The notes: generated by a model not told the origin, from the letters alone. A stretch of 64,000 nt of DNA from Micromonospora pallida (GCF_900090325.1 NZ_FMHW01000002.1:620001-684000); one strand, 5' to 3'. Positions 1-10,298 are shown, counted from the stretch's first letter. Numbers and translations: made by a program.

Positions 1-1954
1 CGCCGAAGGCGGCGTGGGTCCAGTCCGCGTCGGCCAGGATCCGCGGCGACATCTCGACCGAGACCAACCTGGACACCCGGTCGGTGCCGAACAGGTCCAG
101 GTAGGTCCAGGCGACGCCGGCGCCGAGCGACCAGCCGACGAGCGTCACGTCCCGCAGCTCCAGGCGGTCGACGACGGACCGGACGGACCGGGCCGCGTCG
201 TCGATGGTCCAGCCCGGCGCCGGATCGGCGGTGCCCCCGTGGCCGGGCAGGTCCACCAGCACCACGTCGTGGTCCTGGCTGAGGTCCGCCGCCACCTCGT
301 CGAAGTACGCCGAGGTCATCGCCAGGCCGGGAACGAACAGCAGGGTCGGCGTCCGACTCAGTCGACGGTGTCGGATCAGGTTCGCACTCCGGTCTGCGGG
401 CACGACGGTTTCCCCTTCCGGCGGTTCCCCGGTCGGCGCGGACACCCACTGGCGGCGCAGGAGCGACTTGTGCGGCTTGCCGACCGCGGTGTAGGCGAGG
501 GCTTCCACGAGGTGGATCGGGCCGGTCAGGCCGTGTCCGTCGAGCACGGTCCGGATCGACGCCTCGACCTCCGTCCGGGCCGTCTCCGGCGCGGGCCGGG
601 CCACGATCACGACCTGGTTGCCGTACGCGCTGGGCTCGACCGGCAGGGTGACCGACTCTCGTACCGGGCAGCGCTGCTGGATCTCCTCGTCCAACATCGG
701 CGCGAGCAGCAGGCCCTCCCGCGCGGCGAGCGCCTCACTGACCCGACCCAGGATCCGGTACGAGCCGTCGGCGTTGCGTTGGGCGACGTCGCCGGTCCAG
801 TACTCGCCGTCGCGGAAGGTCCGCGCGTGCGCCTCGGGATTGTTGAGGTAGCCCTCGCTGGTGTACGCGGACCGCAGCACCAACTCCCCGACTGCATGCC
901 GGGCTGCGCCCGAACTCTCCCCGACTGCATGCCGGGCTGCGCCCGAACTCTCCCCGACCGCGTGCTGGGTCGTCGGGCCGCCGTCCGGCATCGGGTCGAG
1001 CCGGGCGCTCACCCCCCGTACCAGCGACATGTCCGCGTCGGTCTGCACCGTGTCGGTTAGGTTCACCGCGGCCAGGCCGAACTCGGTCGATCCGTAGAGC
1101 TGCCGGATCCGGACCCCGAGCACCGCGTCGCAGTCCCGGATCACCTGCGGGCTGACGTAGGTGCCGCCGCAGAAGGGCAGCCGCAGCGAGCTGACGTCCG
1201 CGTCGCCGTGCTGCCGGGCCGCCTCGATGAGCTGTTCGTAGTGGCGCGGCAGCGCACTCAGCACGGTCGCCCCGCTGTCCGCCAACGCACGTAGTTGCTC
1301 CGCCGGGCCGGCGTGCGGGTCGCCGAGCACGAGTTCGCCACCACCGAGCAGGGCGGCGAAGACGTGCAGGTCCGTGGCGTGCGCGACGTCCAGCGGGTGA
1401 CGGCAGAAGAAGACGTCCTGCGCGGTGAGACCGGTGTGTCGGATCCACCGGCGTCGCTCGGCCACGAACTTGTCCTGCCGCCAGGACATCATCTTTGGGA
1501 AGCCGGTCGAGCCCGAGGTCCACAGCAGCCGGAAGCGGCCCCGGTGGGACGGGCCGGGCGTGTCCGGCAGCGGGTCGGCGGTGAGCAGGTCGGCGAGGTC
1601 CAGCACCCGGGTGGTGCCGGGCAGGGGAGCGCGGCGGCCGTCCGCGACGACCACCGTCGGTCCGGTCAGGTCCAACGCCGTGCGTACGTCCTCGGCGCTG
1701 AACTCGCGGATCATCGGCACGTAGGTCGCCCCGAGCCGGGCGACCGCCAGGATCAGGGCGACGTACCCGATGCTGTTGTCCATCGAGACCGCCACCACGT
1801 GGCCGTCGCCCACACCAGCCCGGGCCAGGCCACCACCCACCCGGTCGGCGAGGGCGCACAGGTGGGCGTACGTCGCGGTGTCGCCGTCGGTGGTGCGGAC
1901 CGCAGAAGCCTGCGGATCGCGGCGGGCGACAGCGCGCACGGCGTCGTAGAGCAC
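1..1954 (-). CDS. AMP-dependent acyl/aryl ligase fused to alpha/beta hydrolase (3' end outside window)
   Basis: About 650 residues are visible and the frame runs off the left edge. The GTG start at 1954 is preceded by a GAGGGGGG ribosome site. Residues 1 to about 500 are an ANL-superfamily adenylation domain: P-loop LLWTSGSTGFPK, then QLYGSTEFG, YWTGD and a C-terminal AVGKPHKSLL with the likely catalytic lysine. After a short linker, from about residue 535, an alpha/beta hydrolase begins (LLFVPGLAMTS oxyanion region, GWSLG nucleophile elbow, DLPGHGG). I saw no carrier-protein motif between them. The ligase should activate a carboxylic acid as acyl-AMP, and the hydrolase could release or edit the product; the substrate is unknown. 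The methyltransferase 46 nt upstream is probably co-transcribed. Three 11-residue repeats (AVGESSGAARH-like) sit near positions 880-965. The fusion is read directly; the function is inferred. Confidence 0.85.
   Translation of the reverse strand, partial: MLYDAVRAVARRDPQASAVRTTDGDTATYAHLCALADRVGGGLARAGVGDGHVVAVSMDNSIGYVALILAVARLGATYVPMIREFSAEDVRTALDLTGPTVVVADGRRAPLPGTTRVLDLADLLTADPLPDTPGPSHRGRFRLLWTSGSTGFPKMMSWRQDKFVAERRRWIRHTGLTAQDVFFCRHPLDVAHATDLHVFAALLGGGELVLGDPHAGPAEQLRALADSGATVLSALPRHYEQLIEAARQHGDADVSSLRLPFCGGTYVSPQVIRDCDAVLGVRIRQLYGSTEFGLAAVNLTDTVQTDADMSLVRGVSARLDPMPDGGPTTQHAVGESSGAARHAVGESSGAARHAVGELVLRSAYTSEGYLNNPEAHARTFRDGEYWTGDVAQRNADGSYRILGRVSEALAAREGLLLAPMLDEEIQQRCPVRESVTLPVEPSAYGNQVVIVARPAPETARTEVEASIRTVLDGHGLTGPIHLVEALAYTAVGKPHKSLLRRQWVSAPTGEPPEGETVVPADRSANLIRHRRLSRTPTLLFVPGLAMTSAYFDEVAADLSQDHDVVLVDLPGHGGTADPAPGWTIDDAARSVRSVVDRLELRDVTLVGWSLGAGVAWTYLDLFGTDRVSRLVSVEMSPRILADADWTHAAFG
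890..966. repeat. 33-bp in-frame tandem repeat inside the ligase gene
   Basis: Two nearly perfect 33-bp copies plus a diverged third copy lie inside the adenylation domain, between the STEFG and YWTGD motifs. Because 33 is a multiple of three, they add an 11-residue peptide repeat (AVGESSGAARH) without breaking the frame. This looks like a recent slippage expansion in a surface loop. Confidence 0.8.
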
Positions 1955-2000
1955 GGCATTCCCCCCTCGATCGGTGCTGGTACGTCGCGCGGAGCCGGCG

Positions 2001-2687
2001 CTAGGCGGGCGCCCAACCCGCGTAGGTGGCGAACCGCCAGTCCTTGACCAGGCAGTCGACCTGGGCGAAACCGGCCTCGCGCAGCCAGCGCAACTGGCTG
2101 TCCAGGTCGGCGCAGATGTCGTGCTTCATGCGCTCCCGACCGGCCGCCCACTCGTCGGGCGGGGTGTCGGAGTCGACGACGTGCCGTTCGTGGCGTTGGT
2201 CGTAGACGGCTTCGAGCGCCGGGAAAGGGGCCAGGATCTGATCGACGTTGACGAACACGCCACCGGGGCGCAGCGCGCCCAGGATCCGCTTGAAGAGATC
2301 CTGCTTGTCGGTGTGGGGCAGGTGGTGGATCGCCAACCCGGAGACCACCGCGTCGAAGGGTTCCCCGGGCAGGGGCTGGGTGAGGTCGGCGACCCGGATC
2401 TCGATGTTCGGGTCACCAATGAAACGCTGCCGCGCCTTGGTCAGCATGAGTTCGGACCGGTCGACCAGGGTCAACCGCGCATTCGGCAGGCTGCGGCGCA
2501 GGATGGCGCTGAGCAGGCCGGTTCCGGCACCGAGGTCGAGGATCCGGCCGTCGGCCGGGACGTTCGCCGTGACGGCGGTCACCGCGCTCGAATAGAGCAG
2601 GTCGAACGAGGGGATGAGCTGACGTCGTAGTCCGTCGTACGACTCGGGATCCCACAGATCCTTGTCGTTGGCGGGCGGACGGGACAT
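2001..2687 (-). CDS. class I SAM-dependent methyltransferase
   Basis: A 228-residue Rossmann-fold methyltransferase. The SAM-binding motif ILDLGAGTGLL is near residue 58, followed by an acidic end of strand 2 (LTLVDRSELM) and a post-motif FDAVVSGLAIHHL. I place the start at the ATG at 2687 because AAGGAGG lies at good spacing; an upstream in-frame GTG at 2771 lacks this. The gene is followed after 46 nt by the ligase-hydrolase fusion, so the two probably work together, for example methylating an activated acid or its product. The acceptor (O, N or C) cannot be told from sequence. Confidence 0.85.
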   Translation of the reverse strand: MSRPPANDKDLWDPESYDGLRRQLIPSFDLLYSSAVTAVTANVPADGRILDLGAGTGLLSAILRRSLPNARLTLVDRSELMLTKARQRFIGDPNIEIRVADLTQPLPGEPFDAVVSGLAIHHLPHTDKQDLFKRILGALRPGGVFVNVDQILAPFPALEAVYDQRHERHVVDSDTPPDEWAAGRERMKHDICADLDSQLRWLREAGFAQVDCLVKDWRFATYAGWAPA

Positions 2688-2805
2688 GCGGCAGCCTCCT
2701 TGTGGGAGCTTGTGCACGGGGTTCGGCCGCAACGGCCGGTGATCGCGTGGTTGCGAAGGGCATCGTGACATGGCCCGCCGGAGATCAGAGCCCCCGGATC
2801 GGCAG

Positions 2806-2838
2806 ACGTTATTAAATCGAAATATTTACATACGATGG
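2806..2838. promoter_or_regulatory. AT-rich upstream region of the methyltransferase-ligase operon
   Basis: Within a very GC-rich window, about 30 bp here are mostly A/T (attaaatcga, aatatttaca). It lies about 120 bp upstream of the methyltransferase and just beyond the aconitase terminator, so it is the best promoter candidate for the leftward operon. I could not assign -35/-10 boxes with confidence. Confidence 0.4.
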
Positions 2839-2884
2839 CTGCTGTGAGGGCTTTCGTCTACTTTGGACACCCGCCCCAAAGAAC

Positions 2885-2920
2885 GGCCCCCGTCTCGTCG
2901 GGAACGACGAGACGGGGGCC
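2885..2920 (-). terminator. hairpin terminator of acnA
   Basis: Perfect 16-bp inverted repeat (GGCCCCCGTCTCGTCG and its complement) with a GGAA tetraloop, starting 21 nt after the acnA stop. There is no U-tract, as is usual in high-GC actinobacteria. Confidence 0.85.
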
Positions 2921-2941
2921 CTCAGCAGCGAACGGGTACGG

Positions 2942-5785
<2,844 letters not shown>

Positions 5786-5854
5786 GTCGTACTCCTTCAC
5801 ACCAGCGACCGTGAGTAGTCCTGAGCAGTCTGTCGCACCGCTCGGGGTGCCGCC

Positions 5855-5876
5855 CTGGTTAGGCAACACTTACCAG
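5855..5876. promoter_or_regulatory. imperfect palindrome upstream of acnA, iron-box-like
   Basis: CTGGTTAGG-CAAC-ACTTACCAG is an imperfect inverted repeat 70-90 nt upstream of the acnA start. The GGTTAGGC half resembles part of the DtxR/IdeR consensus I remember (TTAGGTTAGGCTAACCTAA). It fits an iron-dependent Fe-S enzyme, but the match is partial. Confidence 0.3.
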
Positions 5877-6012
5877 CGATTCCGCAGTCCTACAAAACCG
5901 TACGTCCGTCTTGCTATGAACGCAACCGCGCCCCAACCCCTGAGACAGCAAGCCCCCACCCCGCAGCGCAGCCCCGTTGGGGGTGGGGGTGGGGATTCGG
6001 GGAGACGACGGC

Positions 6013-6043
6013 GGGCCGGCTCCCTGTTGCAGGGGGCCGGCCC
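6013..6043 (-). terminator. hairpin terminator of the first C39-like gene
   Basis: A 14-bp stem (GGGCCGGCTCCCTG pairing with CAGGGGGCCGGCCC, one G-T pair) and a 3-nt loop, just after the stop at 6060. A near-identical hairpin follows the paralogue at 7800-7829. Confidence 0.8.
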
Positions 6044-6059
6044 GGTCGTGTTGTTGTCG

Positions 6060-6731
6060 TCAGGCGGAGTAGCCGCGGGTGGCGGTCCAGTCGGCGAGGT
6101 TGTCGGTGGTGATCCAGTAGGAGGACTGGTCGGGGTTGGCGGAGTCGGAGATCTTCACGGTCTCGCCGCCGTCACGGTATCCCACGACGCTGATGTAGTG
6201 GCCGCCCTCGAAGGAATGGACGCCGCCGTCGGTGTCGGTGGCGGTGCCGGCGATGTTCGCCACGATGCCGTGTCCGTTGTCGACGGCCTTGATCACGTCC
6301 TTGCGGAGGGTGTCGGTCTGCTTGTCGTCCGCGGTGGGAGTGGAGATCTCCACGGTGCGGAAGGTGTCCTTACCCGCCTTGACGTTCAGCGCCTTGGTGA
6401 TCTGATGCGCCGAGTCGGTGCCGTTCTCGGTGGTGCCCATCTCGCGGGCCATGTCGTCCTGCGAGACGTTCTTGTCCATCGTGGTCAGCGCGTTACGCGC
6501 CGCGGCGGGACCGCAGTAGAAGAAGTTCGGCTGGGCCTCGTAGCGGACCCGCAGTTCCTTACCACCCTTACCACCACCGTCACGGTCGTGGCCGCGGTCA
6601 GTGGTCACCGAGGCGGTCGGGGCGTGCGTGCTGGCGGGGGCGGCGAAAGCAGTGGCCGGGGCGGCCAGGGCGCCACCGACGAGAGCGGCACCAGCAGCGG
6701 TCAGAGCAGCCTTACGGATCAGCGTGGTCAT
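6060..6731 (-). CDS. secreted C39-like cysteine peptidase-fold protein, copy 1
   Basis: A 223-residue protein with a Sec signal peptide (residues 1 to about 31, AAPATAFAA cleavage region), then a charged Gly/Asp/Lys linker and a papain-like C39 domain. The likely catalytic Cys73 lies in FFYCGPAAARNAL, the His in GGHYISVVGY, and the third residue in ISDSANP. It is therefore probably an exported peptidase or a peptide-binding relative; no substrate is known. The start at 6731 follows AGGA and fits the signal peptide. A paralogue at 7846-8508 is about 90 percent identical over the mature domain by eye. Confidence 0.85.
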   Translation of the reverse strand: MTTLIRKAALTAAGAALVGGALAAPATAFAAPASTHAPTASVTTDRGHDRDGGGKGGKELRVRYEAQPNFFYCGPAAARNALTTMDKNVSQDDMAREMGTTENGTDSAHQITKALNVKAGKDTFRTVEISTPTADDKQTDTLRKDVIKAVDNGHGIVANIAGTATDTDGGVHSFEGGHYISVVGYRDGGETVKISDSANPDQSSYWITTDNLADWTATRGYSA

Positions 6732-6852
6732 GGGGGTGTCCTGCCTTTCCGTCACGGGGGATGACGCGGGGCGCGGGGACGCCACACGTACTGGGGAAGA
6801 AGATCAGGGGCACGGTCCCGGGGCCTCAGCCCGCACGGGTGTGCGCCAGCCA

Positions 6853-6868
6853 TATACAACACCCGCGG
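6853..6868 (-). promoter_or_regulatory. shared upstream motif of the C39 paralogues, copy 1
   Basis: TATACAACACCCGCGG (plus-strand reading) matches TGTACAACAGCCGCGG at 8738-8753 upstream of the paralogue in 14 of 16 positions. On the coding strand it reads CCGCGG-N-TGTTGTAYA. A partial copy, TGTACAACACCC, lies at 7025-7036. The surrounding sequence does not match, so the motif may be a conserved promoter or operator. Confidence 0.45.
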
Positions 6869-7096
6869 ACCGGCCCACATTCCACGAGCCGGGCGCCGGC
6901 CTGCACGGCACACACAACACCGGCCCGGGAGCCGGCGTGCACGACGCCAGCCGGAGCCAGCGCGCATGACGCCGCCCGGGGTGCCGGCATGATGACGCCG
7001 GTCGGGGTGCTCGGGGGTGAACCCTGTACAACACCCCCACCCCCAAGCCGATTCCCGCCCCGCCCCGCCCGGCCCCGTCCTGCCCTGCCCTGCCCC

Positions 7097-7171
7097 GTCG
7101 ATCATGGAGTTGTGGTGCCACGTTTGGCGACGATTGCGAGGTTTGGGCGGTACCACAACTCCATGATCGAC
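7097..7171. repeat. long inverted repeat (REP/MITE-like palindrome)
   Basis: Two 23-nt arms (7097-7119 and 7149-7171) are complementary at 22 of 23 positions and flank a 29-nt spacer. Each arm contains GATCATGGAGTTGTGGT or its complement. No gene lies inside. It stands between divergent genes and is followed directly by an 8-bp tandem repeat. It resembles dispersed intergenic palindromes that I remember from Micromonosporaceae, but copy number must be checked. Confidence 0.7.
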
Positions 7172-7219
7172 GAGGTGGCGAGGTGGCGAGGTGGCGAGGT
7201 GGCGGGGTGGCGGGGTGGC
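7172..7219. repeat. 8-bp tandem repeat (GAGGTGGC/GGGGTGGC)
   Basis: Four GAGGTGGC units followed by two GGGGTGGC units, directly after the palindrome and 45 nt before the ArsC-like gene. Length is likely to vary between strains. Confidence 0.8.
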
Positions 7220-7263
7220 GGGGGTGGGAGGGGAAGGGGGAAGGGGGAAGGGGGTCTGTCACG

Positions 7264-7647
7264 ATGCGGGGTATGGAGATGTGGCACAACCCGTCCTGTT
7301 CGAAGTGCGTTGGTGCGCGGGAGACCCTGGACGCCGCGCGTGTGCCGTACCGGCTGCGGGCCTACCTGGAGCAGCCGCCGAGCGCGGCGGAACTGACCGA
7401 GGTGCTGCGCCGCCTCGACGCCCGGCCGTGGGAGATCTGCCGGCTCGGCGAGCGGGCCGCCGTCGATCGCGGCATGGCCGACTGGCCGCGCGACGAGGCG
7501 TCCGTACCCCGCTGGATCGAGGCGATGGTGGCCGCACCGGAGCTGATCCAACGGCCGATCCTGCTGCTGGACGACGGCGGGGCGCTGGTCGGTCGTACGG
7601 CCGAGGCGTTGGCCGAGGCGGTGGACCGGGCCGACACGCCAGGCTGA
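7264..7647 (+). CDS. ArsC/Spx-family thioredoxin-fold protein
   Basis: A 127-residue protein with the N-terminal motif WHNPSCSKCVGARETLD, typical of the ArsC-like (arsenate reductase/Spx/MgsR) family, here with a CSKC pair. A C-terminal IQRPILLLDDG segment, equivalent to the conserved RP region, is present. It may be a thiol-disulfide reductase or arsenate reductase relative; no arsenic operon is nearby. The ATG at 7264 follows a G-rich ribosome site; an in-frame ATG at 7273 is an alternative. It sits between two leftward C39 paralogues and is the only rightward gene there. Confidence 0.8.
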   Translation: MRGMEMWHNPSCSKCVGARETLDAARVPYRLRAYLEQPPSAAELTEVLRRLDARPWEICRLGERAAVDRGMADWPRDEASVPRWIEAMVAAPELIQRPILLLDDGGALVGRTAEALAEAVDRADTPG

Positions 7648-7809
7648 CGGGCTGGCGGGCCGGGACATACGGCGACGGGCCCACCCGACGGGCTGGCGGG
7701 CCGGGACATACGGCTACGGGCCGATACGACAGGCTGGCGGGCCCGGACATACGGCTACGGGCTGGCCCGATGGGCTGACGGATCCGGACACACGGCAACG
7801 GGCCGGCCC
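7646..7809. repeat. four 41-bp tandem repeats
   Basis: Four imperfect direct repeats of 41 bp begin at 7646, 7687, 7728 and 7769. The first overlaps the stop codon of the ArsC-like gene. The shared core is GGCTGGCGGGCC-GGACATACGGC. Units are contiguous with no spacers, so this is not a CRISPR array. Confidence 0.85.
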
Positions 7810-7829
7810 CCAGGTGTGGGGGCCGGCCC
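7800..7829 (-). terminator. hairpin terminator of the second C39-like gene
   Basis: A perfect 13-bp stem (GGGCCGGCCCCCA and its complement) with a GGTG loop, 16 nt after the stop at 7846. It may also serve the rightward ArsC-like gene. Confidence 0.8.
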
Positions 7830-7845
7830 GTTGGTCTGATCACGG

Positions 7846-8508
7846 TCAGGCGGAGTAGCCGCGGGTGGCGATCCAGTCGGCGAGGGCGTCGGTGGTGATC
7901 CAGTACGAGGACTGGTCCGGGTTGGCGGAGTCGGAGATCTTCACGGTGTCGCCGCCGTCGCGGTAGCCCACGACGCTGATGTAGTGGCCGCCCTCGAAGG
8001 AGTGGACGCCGCCGTCGGTGTCGGTGGCGGTGCCGGCGATGTTGGCCACCACCGCGCGCCCGTTGTCGACGGCCTTGACGACATCCTTGCGCAGGGTGTC
8101 GGTCTGCGCGTCGTCGGCCTTGGCGCCGGAGATCTCGATGGTGCGGTAGGTGTCCTTGCCGGCCTTGATGTTCAGCGCCTTGGTGATCTGGTGGGCGCTG
8201 TCGGTGCCGTTCTCGGTGGTGCCCATCTCGTGGGCCAGGTCGTCCTGGGTGACGTTCTTGTCCATCGTGGTCAGCGCGTTACGCGCCGCAGCCGGACCGC
8301 AGTAGAAGAAGTTCGGCTGGGCCTCGTAGCGGACCCGCAGTTCCTTGCCGCCCTTACCGTGGCCGTGGCCACGCTCGGCGTTCATCGTCACCGGCTTCGG
8401 GTTCGCGTCGACGGCGGCGCTCGCGGCGACCGGGCCGGCGATCATCCCACCGGCGAACACGGCGCCGGCAGCGGTCAGGACGGTCTTGCGGAACAGATCG
8501 GTACGCAT
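7846..8508 (-). CDS. secreted C39-like cysteine peptidase-fold protein, copy 2
   Basis: A 220-residue paralogue of the 6060-6731 product. It has a signal peptide (MRTDLFRK then a hydrophobic stretch to about residue 32), a GHGHGKGGK linker, and the same domain with Cys70 in FFYCGPAA, GGHYISVVGY and ISDSANP. Differences from copy 1 are mostly conservative and lie in the middle of the domain, while signal peptides differ much more. The start at 8508 follows AGAGGTGA. The 5' flank carries the same CCGCGG-N-TGTTGTAYA motif as copy 1. Substrate unknown. Confidence 0.85.
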   Translation of the reverse strand: MRTDLFRKTVLTAAGAVFAGGMIAGPVAASAAVDANPKPVTMNAERGHGHGKGGKELRVRYEAQPNFFYCGPAAARNALTTMDKNVTQDDLAHEMGTTENGTDSAHQITKALNIKAGKDTYRTIEISGAKADDAQTDTLRKDVVKAVDNGRAVVANIAGTATDTDGGVHSFEGGHYISVVGYRDGGDTVKISDSANPDQSSYWITTDALADWIATRGYSA

Positions 8509-8895
8509 GTCGTCACCTCTCGCTCGGGGGACGCGGCACCCGGGGGGATCCGGGGGTGGGGCGCCACGCGAGGAAGGGGTTTCGCGCGTCGGAGAGCCGG
8601 AGGGCGTCTCCGATCGGGGTTCCGGGAGATGTAACCAACCCGCCGGGCCGGCCATTCCGGCCCCACGAGGTCGGGGGCGGCATACCGTGAAGGCCGGGGC
8701 GGCACCCCTTGAGGTCGGGGCTCGGGCGGTTACCCCCTGTACAACAGCCGCGGGGTCGCGTCCATGCCCGCCGTACGGTGACCGGGGTCACCACCGGGCG
8801 GCGTGAACCGGACAAACAACCCAGGCGGCCAGACCTCCCTACCGTTGGACAAACCGCCCGAAGACTGGCCCGCGAATACACCGAGCGGTGCGGTG
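8509..8895. other. intergenic region with shared motif, no gene seen
   Basis: 387 bp between two leftward genes. It holds the C39 upstream motif at 8738-8753 and a G-rich direct repeat (GAGGTCGGGG) near 8668 and 8711. Open frames here have no ribosome site and no recognisable protein. Confidence 0.6.
8738..8753 (-). promoter_or_regulatory. shared upstream motif of the C39 paralogues, copy 2
   Basis: TGTACAACAGCCGCGG, matching the element at 6853-6868 in 14 of 16 positions, about 230 nt upstream of the copy 2 start. See copy 1. Confidence 0.45.
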
Positions 8896-9084
8896 TCAGC
8901 TTTCGTCGTCCGCCGGTGCGGTCCCACTGGCCTTGGCGTGTCGGTCGCGCAACCGGGTCCGGATCTCCTCCGGGGTGTACGCCCGGCGCCGCCGCTCCGC
9001 GCGGGCGACCACCACGCCGGTCGCCGCGACCCCGACCACGCCGGCCAGTCCGAGGAGTTTCCACCACTGCATCCGTTGCCGCAT
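8896..9084 (-). CDS. small single-pass membrane protein
   Basis: A 62-residue protein. One transmembrane helix (about residues 9-27, KLLGLAGVVGVAATGVVVA) is followed by a basic RAERRRR stop-transfer and a charged cytoplasmic tail (YTPEEIRTRLRDRHA). Function unknown. No Shine-Dalgarno is visible, but TACCCT lies 6 nt before the ATG, suggesting a leaderless transcript. It is divergent from the YiiX-like gene with a 19-bp gap. Confidence 0.7.
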   Translation of the reverse strand: MRQRMQWWKLLGLAGVVGVAATGVVVARAERRRRAYTPEEIRTRLRDRHAKASGTAPADDES

Positions 9085-9103
9085 GGGCCTAGGGTAATGC
9101 GCC
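9085..9103. promoter_or_regulatory. compact divergent leaderless promoter
   Basis: The 19 bp between the two divergent start codons contain TAGGGT (9090-9095) 8 nt before the rightward ATG and TACCCT (9096-9091) 6 nt before the leftward ATG. Neither gene has a ribosome site. Both -10 boxes share the same bases, so the two transcripts may exclude each other. Confidence 0.45.
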
Positions 9104-9871
9104 ATGAGTATCAGCCTGGACGAGGCGGTCGAGCTGACCCGGACCGGCGACGTGTGGGTGTTCCGGGGGCGGAGTGTGCCGGACCGGGCCATCCAGCTCA
9201 CCACCAACAGCCCGGTCAACCACGTCGGCATGGCGGTGGTGCTGGACGACCTGCCGCCGCTGATGTGGCACGCCGAGCTGGGCCGCTCCCTGCCGGACAT
9301 GTGGACCGGCACCCACCAGCGTGGCGTGCAACTGCACGACCTGCGCGACGCCGTCTGCGTCTGGGCCAACCGGTACGGCCAGCAGGCCTGGCTGCGGCAG
9401 CTCGAACCGCCGGCCGGGCCGGCGATGGAGGACGCCGTGCTGCGTACCGTCGCCCGACTCGACGGCACGCCCTTCCCGTCCACCGCCCAGCTCGCCTGGC
9501 GTTGGTTGCGCGGGCGGGCCCCGGCGATCCCCCGACCTGTGCTGCCCGGGTGGAGCCGCCCCGCATCCCTCGCAGCCGACGCCAAGGAGCAGCGCGGCGA
9601 CGCGAGGCAGCTCGCCGCCAAGGAACAGCCCGCTGATCTCGAGGGGCAGCTCGCCGGCTCCGAGGGGCCGGGCGCCGCGCCGAACCGGTCTCTGGAGACC
9701 GCGTACTGCGCGGAGGTGGTCGCCGTGACCTACGAGGCGATGGGGCTGCTTCCGCCGGGGCGGCGCCCGAACTGGTACGACCCGGGCCGGTTCTGGAGCG
9801 GCGACGACCTCGGCCTCGATGCGGGGGCCACGCTGGGCGCGGAGATCGAGGTACGGATCCCGCCCCGGTGA
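9104..9871 (+). CDS. permuted NlpC/P60 (YiiX/YebB-like) papain-fold protein
   Basis: A 255-residue protein with the circularly permuted NlpC/P60 order: the conserved His comes first (SPVNHVGMAVVLDD, about residue 45) and the catalytic Cys late (ETAYCAEVVAVTYEAMGLL, about residue 204). No signal peptide is seen. Members are thought to be amidases, acyltransferases or peptidases; the substrate is unknown. A low-complexity insert (KEQRGDARQLAAKEQ-like) sits at residues 165-190. Confidence 0.75.
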   Translation: MSISLDEAVELTRTGDVWVFRGRSVPDRAIQLTTNSPVNHVGMAVVLDDLPPLMWHAELGRSLPDMWTGTHQRGVQLHDLRDAVCVWANRYGQQAWLRQLEPPAGPAMEDAVLRTVARLDGTPFPSTAQLAWRWLRGRAPAIPRPVLPGWSRPASLAADAKEQRGDARQLAAKEQPADLEGQLAGSEGPGAAPNRSLETAYCAEVVAVTYEAMGLLPPGRRPNWYDPGRFWSGDDLGLDAGATLGAEIEVRIPPR

Positions 9872-9908
9872 GGTTTGCCCGGCTGCCCGGGCGGCAACTC
9901 CTGTCGCC

Positions 9909-10298
9909 GTGACAGCCTCCACCGATCTCGACCGGCTCACCGACTTCTTCGACCGGTACGGCGTGGCCCTGACCACCGGCGATGTCTCCGCCATCGCCAG
10001 CTGCTACGCCCTGCCGGGGCTGGTGGTGGCTGACACCTACAGCTTCTCGTTCAGCTCGCCGGCGGCGGTGGCACTCTCCTTCGTGGGTGCCGCACCCGAC
10101 TACCAGGTCCGCGAACTGGTGGCCGCCAACGCGGTGATCCGCCGGGTGGAACCGGTCTCCCCGCTGCTGACCCTGGTGGCCGTGCAGTGGGAGTTCCTGG
10201 ACAGCGGGGGACAGGCGGTGCCGGGCGAGCGTTACCGCTACCTGCTGCGCGGCACCGACGACGGGCCGGTCATCTGCACCGTCATCCGGGCTGCCTGA
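9909..10298 (+). CDS. NTF2/SnoaL-like fold small protein
   Basis: A 129-residue protein with the pattern of the SnoaL-like/DUF4440 cone-shaped fold: N-terminal helix (LDRLTDFFDRYGVALTTGD), then YALPGLVVADT and a curved sheet ending in YRYLLRGTDDGPVICTVIRAA. It may be a ligand-binding protein or an isomerase-like enzyme. The GTG start at 9909 is chosen from the domain boundary; no strong ribosome site is visible, so the start is uncertain. It lies 37 nt after the YiiX-like gene. Confidence 0.65.
   Translation: MTASTDLDRLTDFFDRYGVALTTGDVSAIASCYALPGLVVADTYSFSFSSPAAVALSFVGAAPDYQVRELVAANAVIRRVEPVSPLLTLVAVQWEFLDSGGQAVPGERYRYLLRGTDDGPVICTVIRAA

Noticed and set aside
7646-7809. Possible CRISPR array
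   Set aside because: Units are contiguous with no unique spacers, only four copies, and no cas genes nearby.
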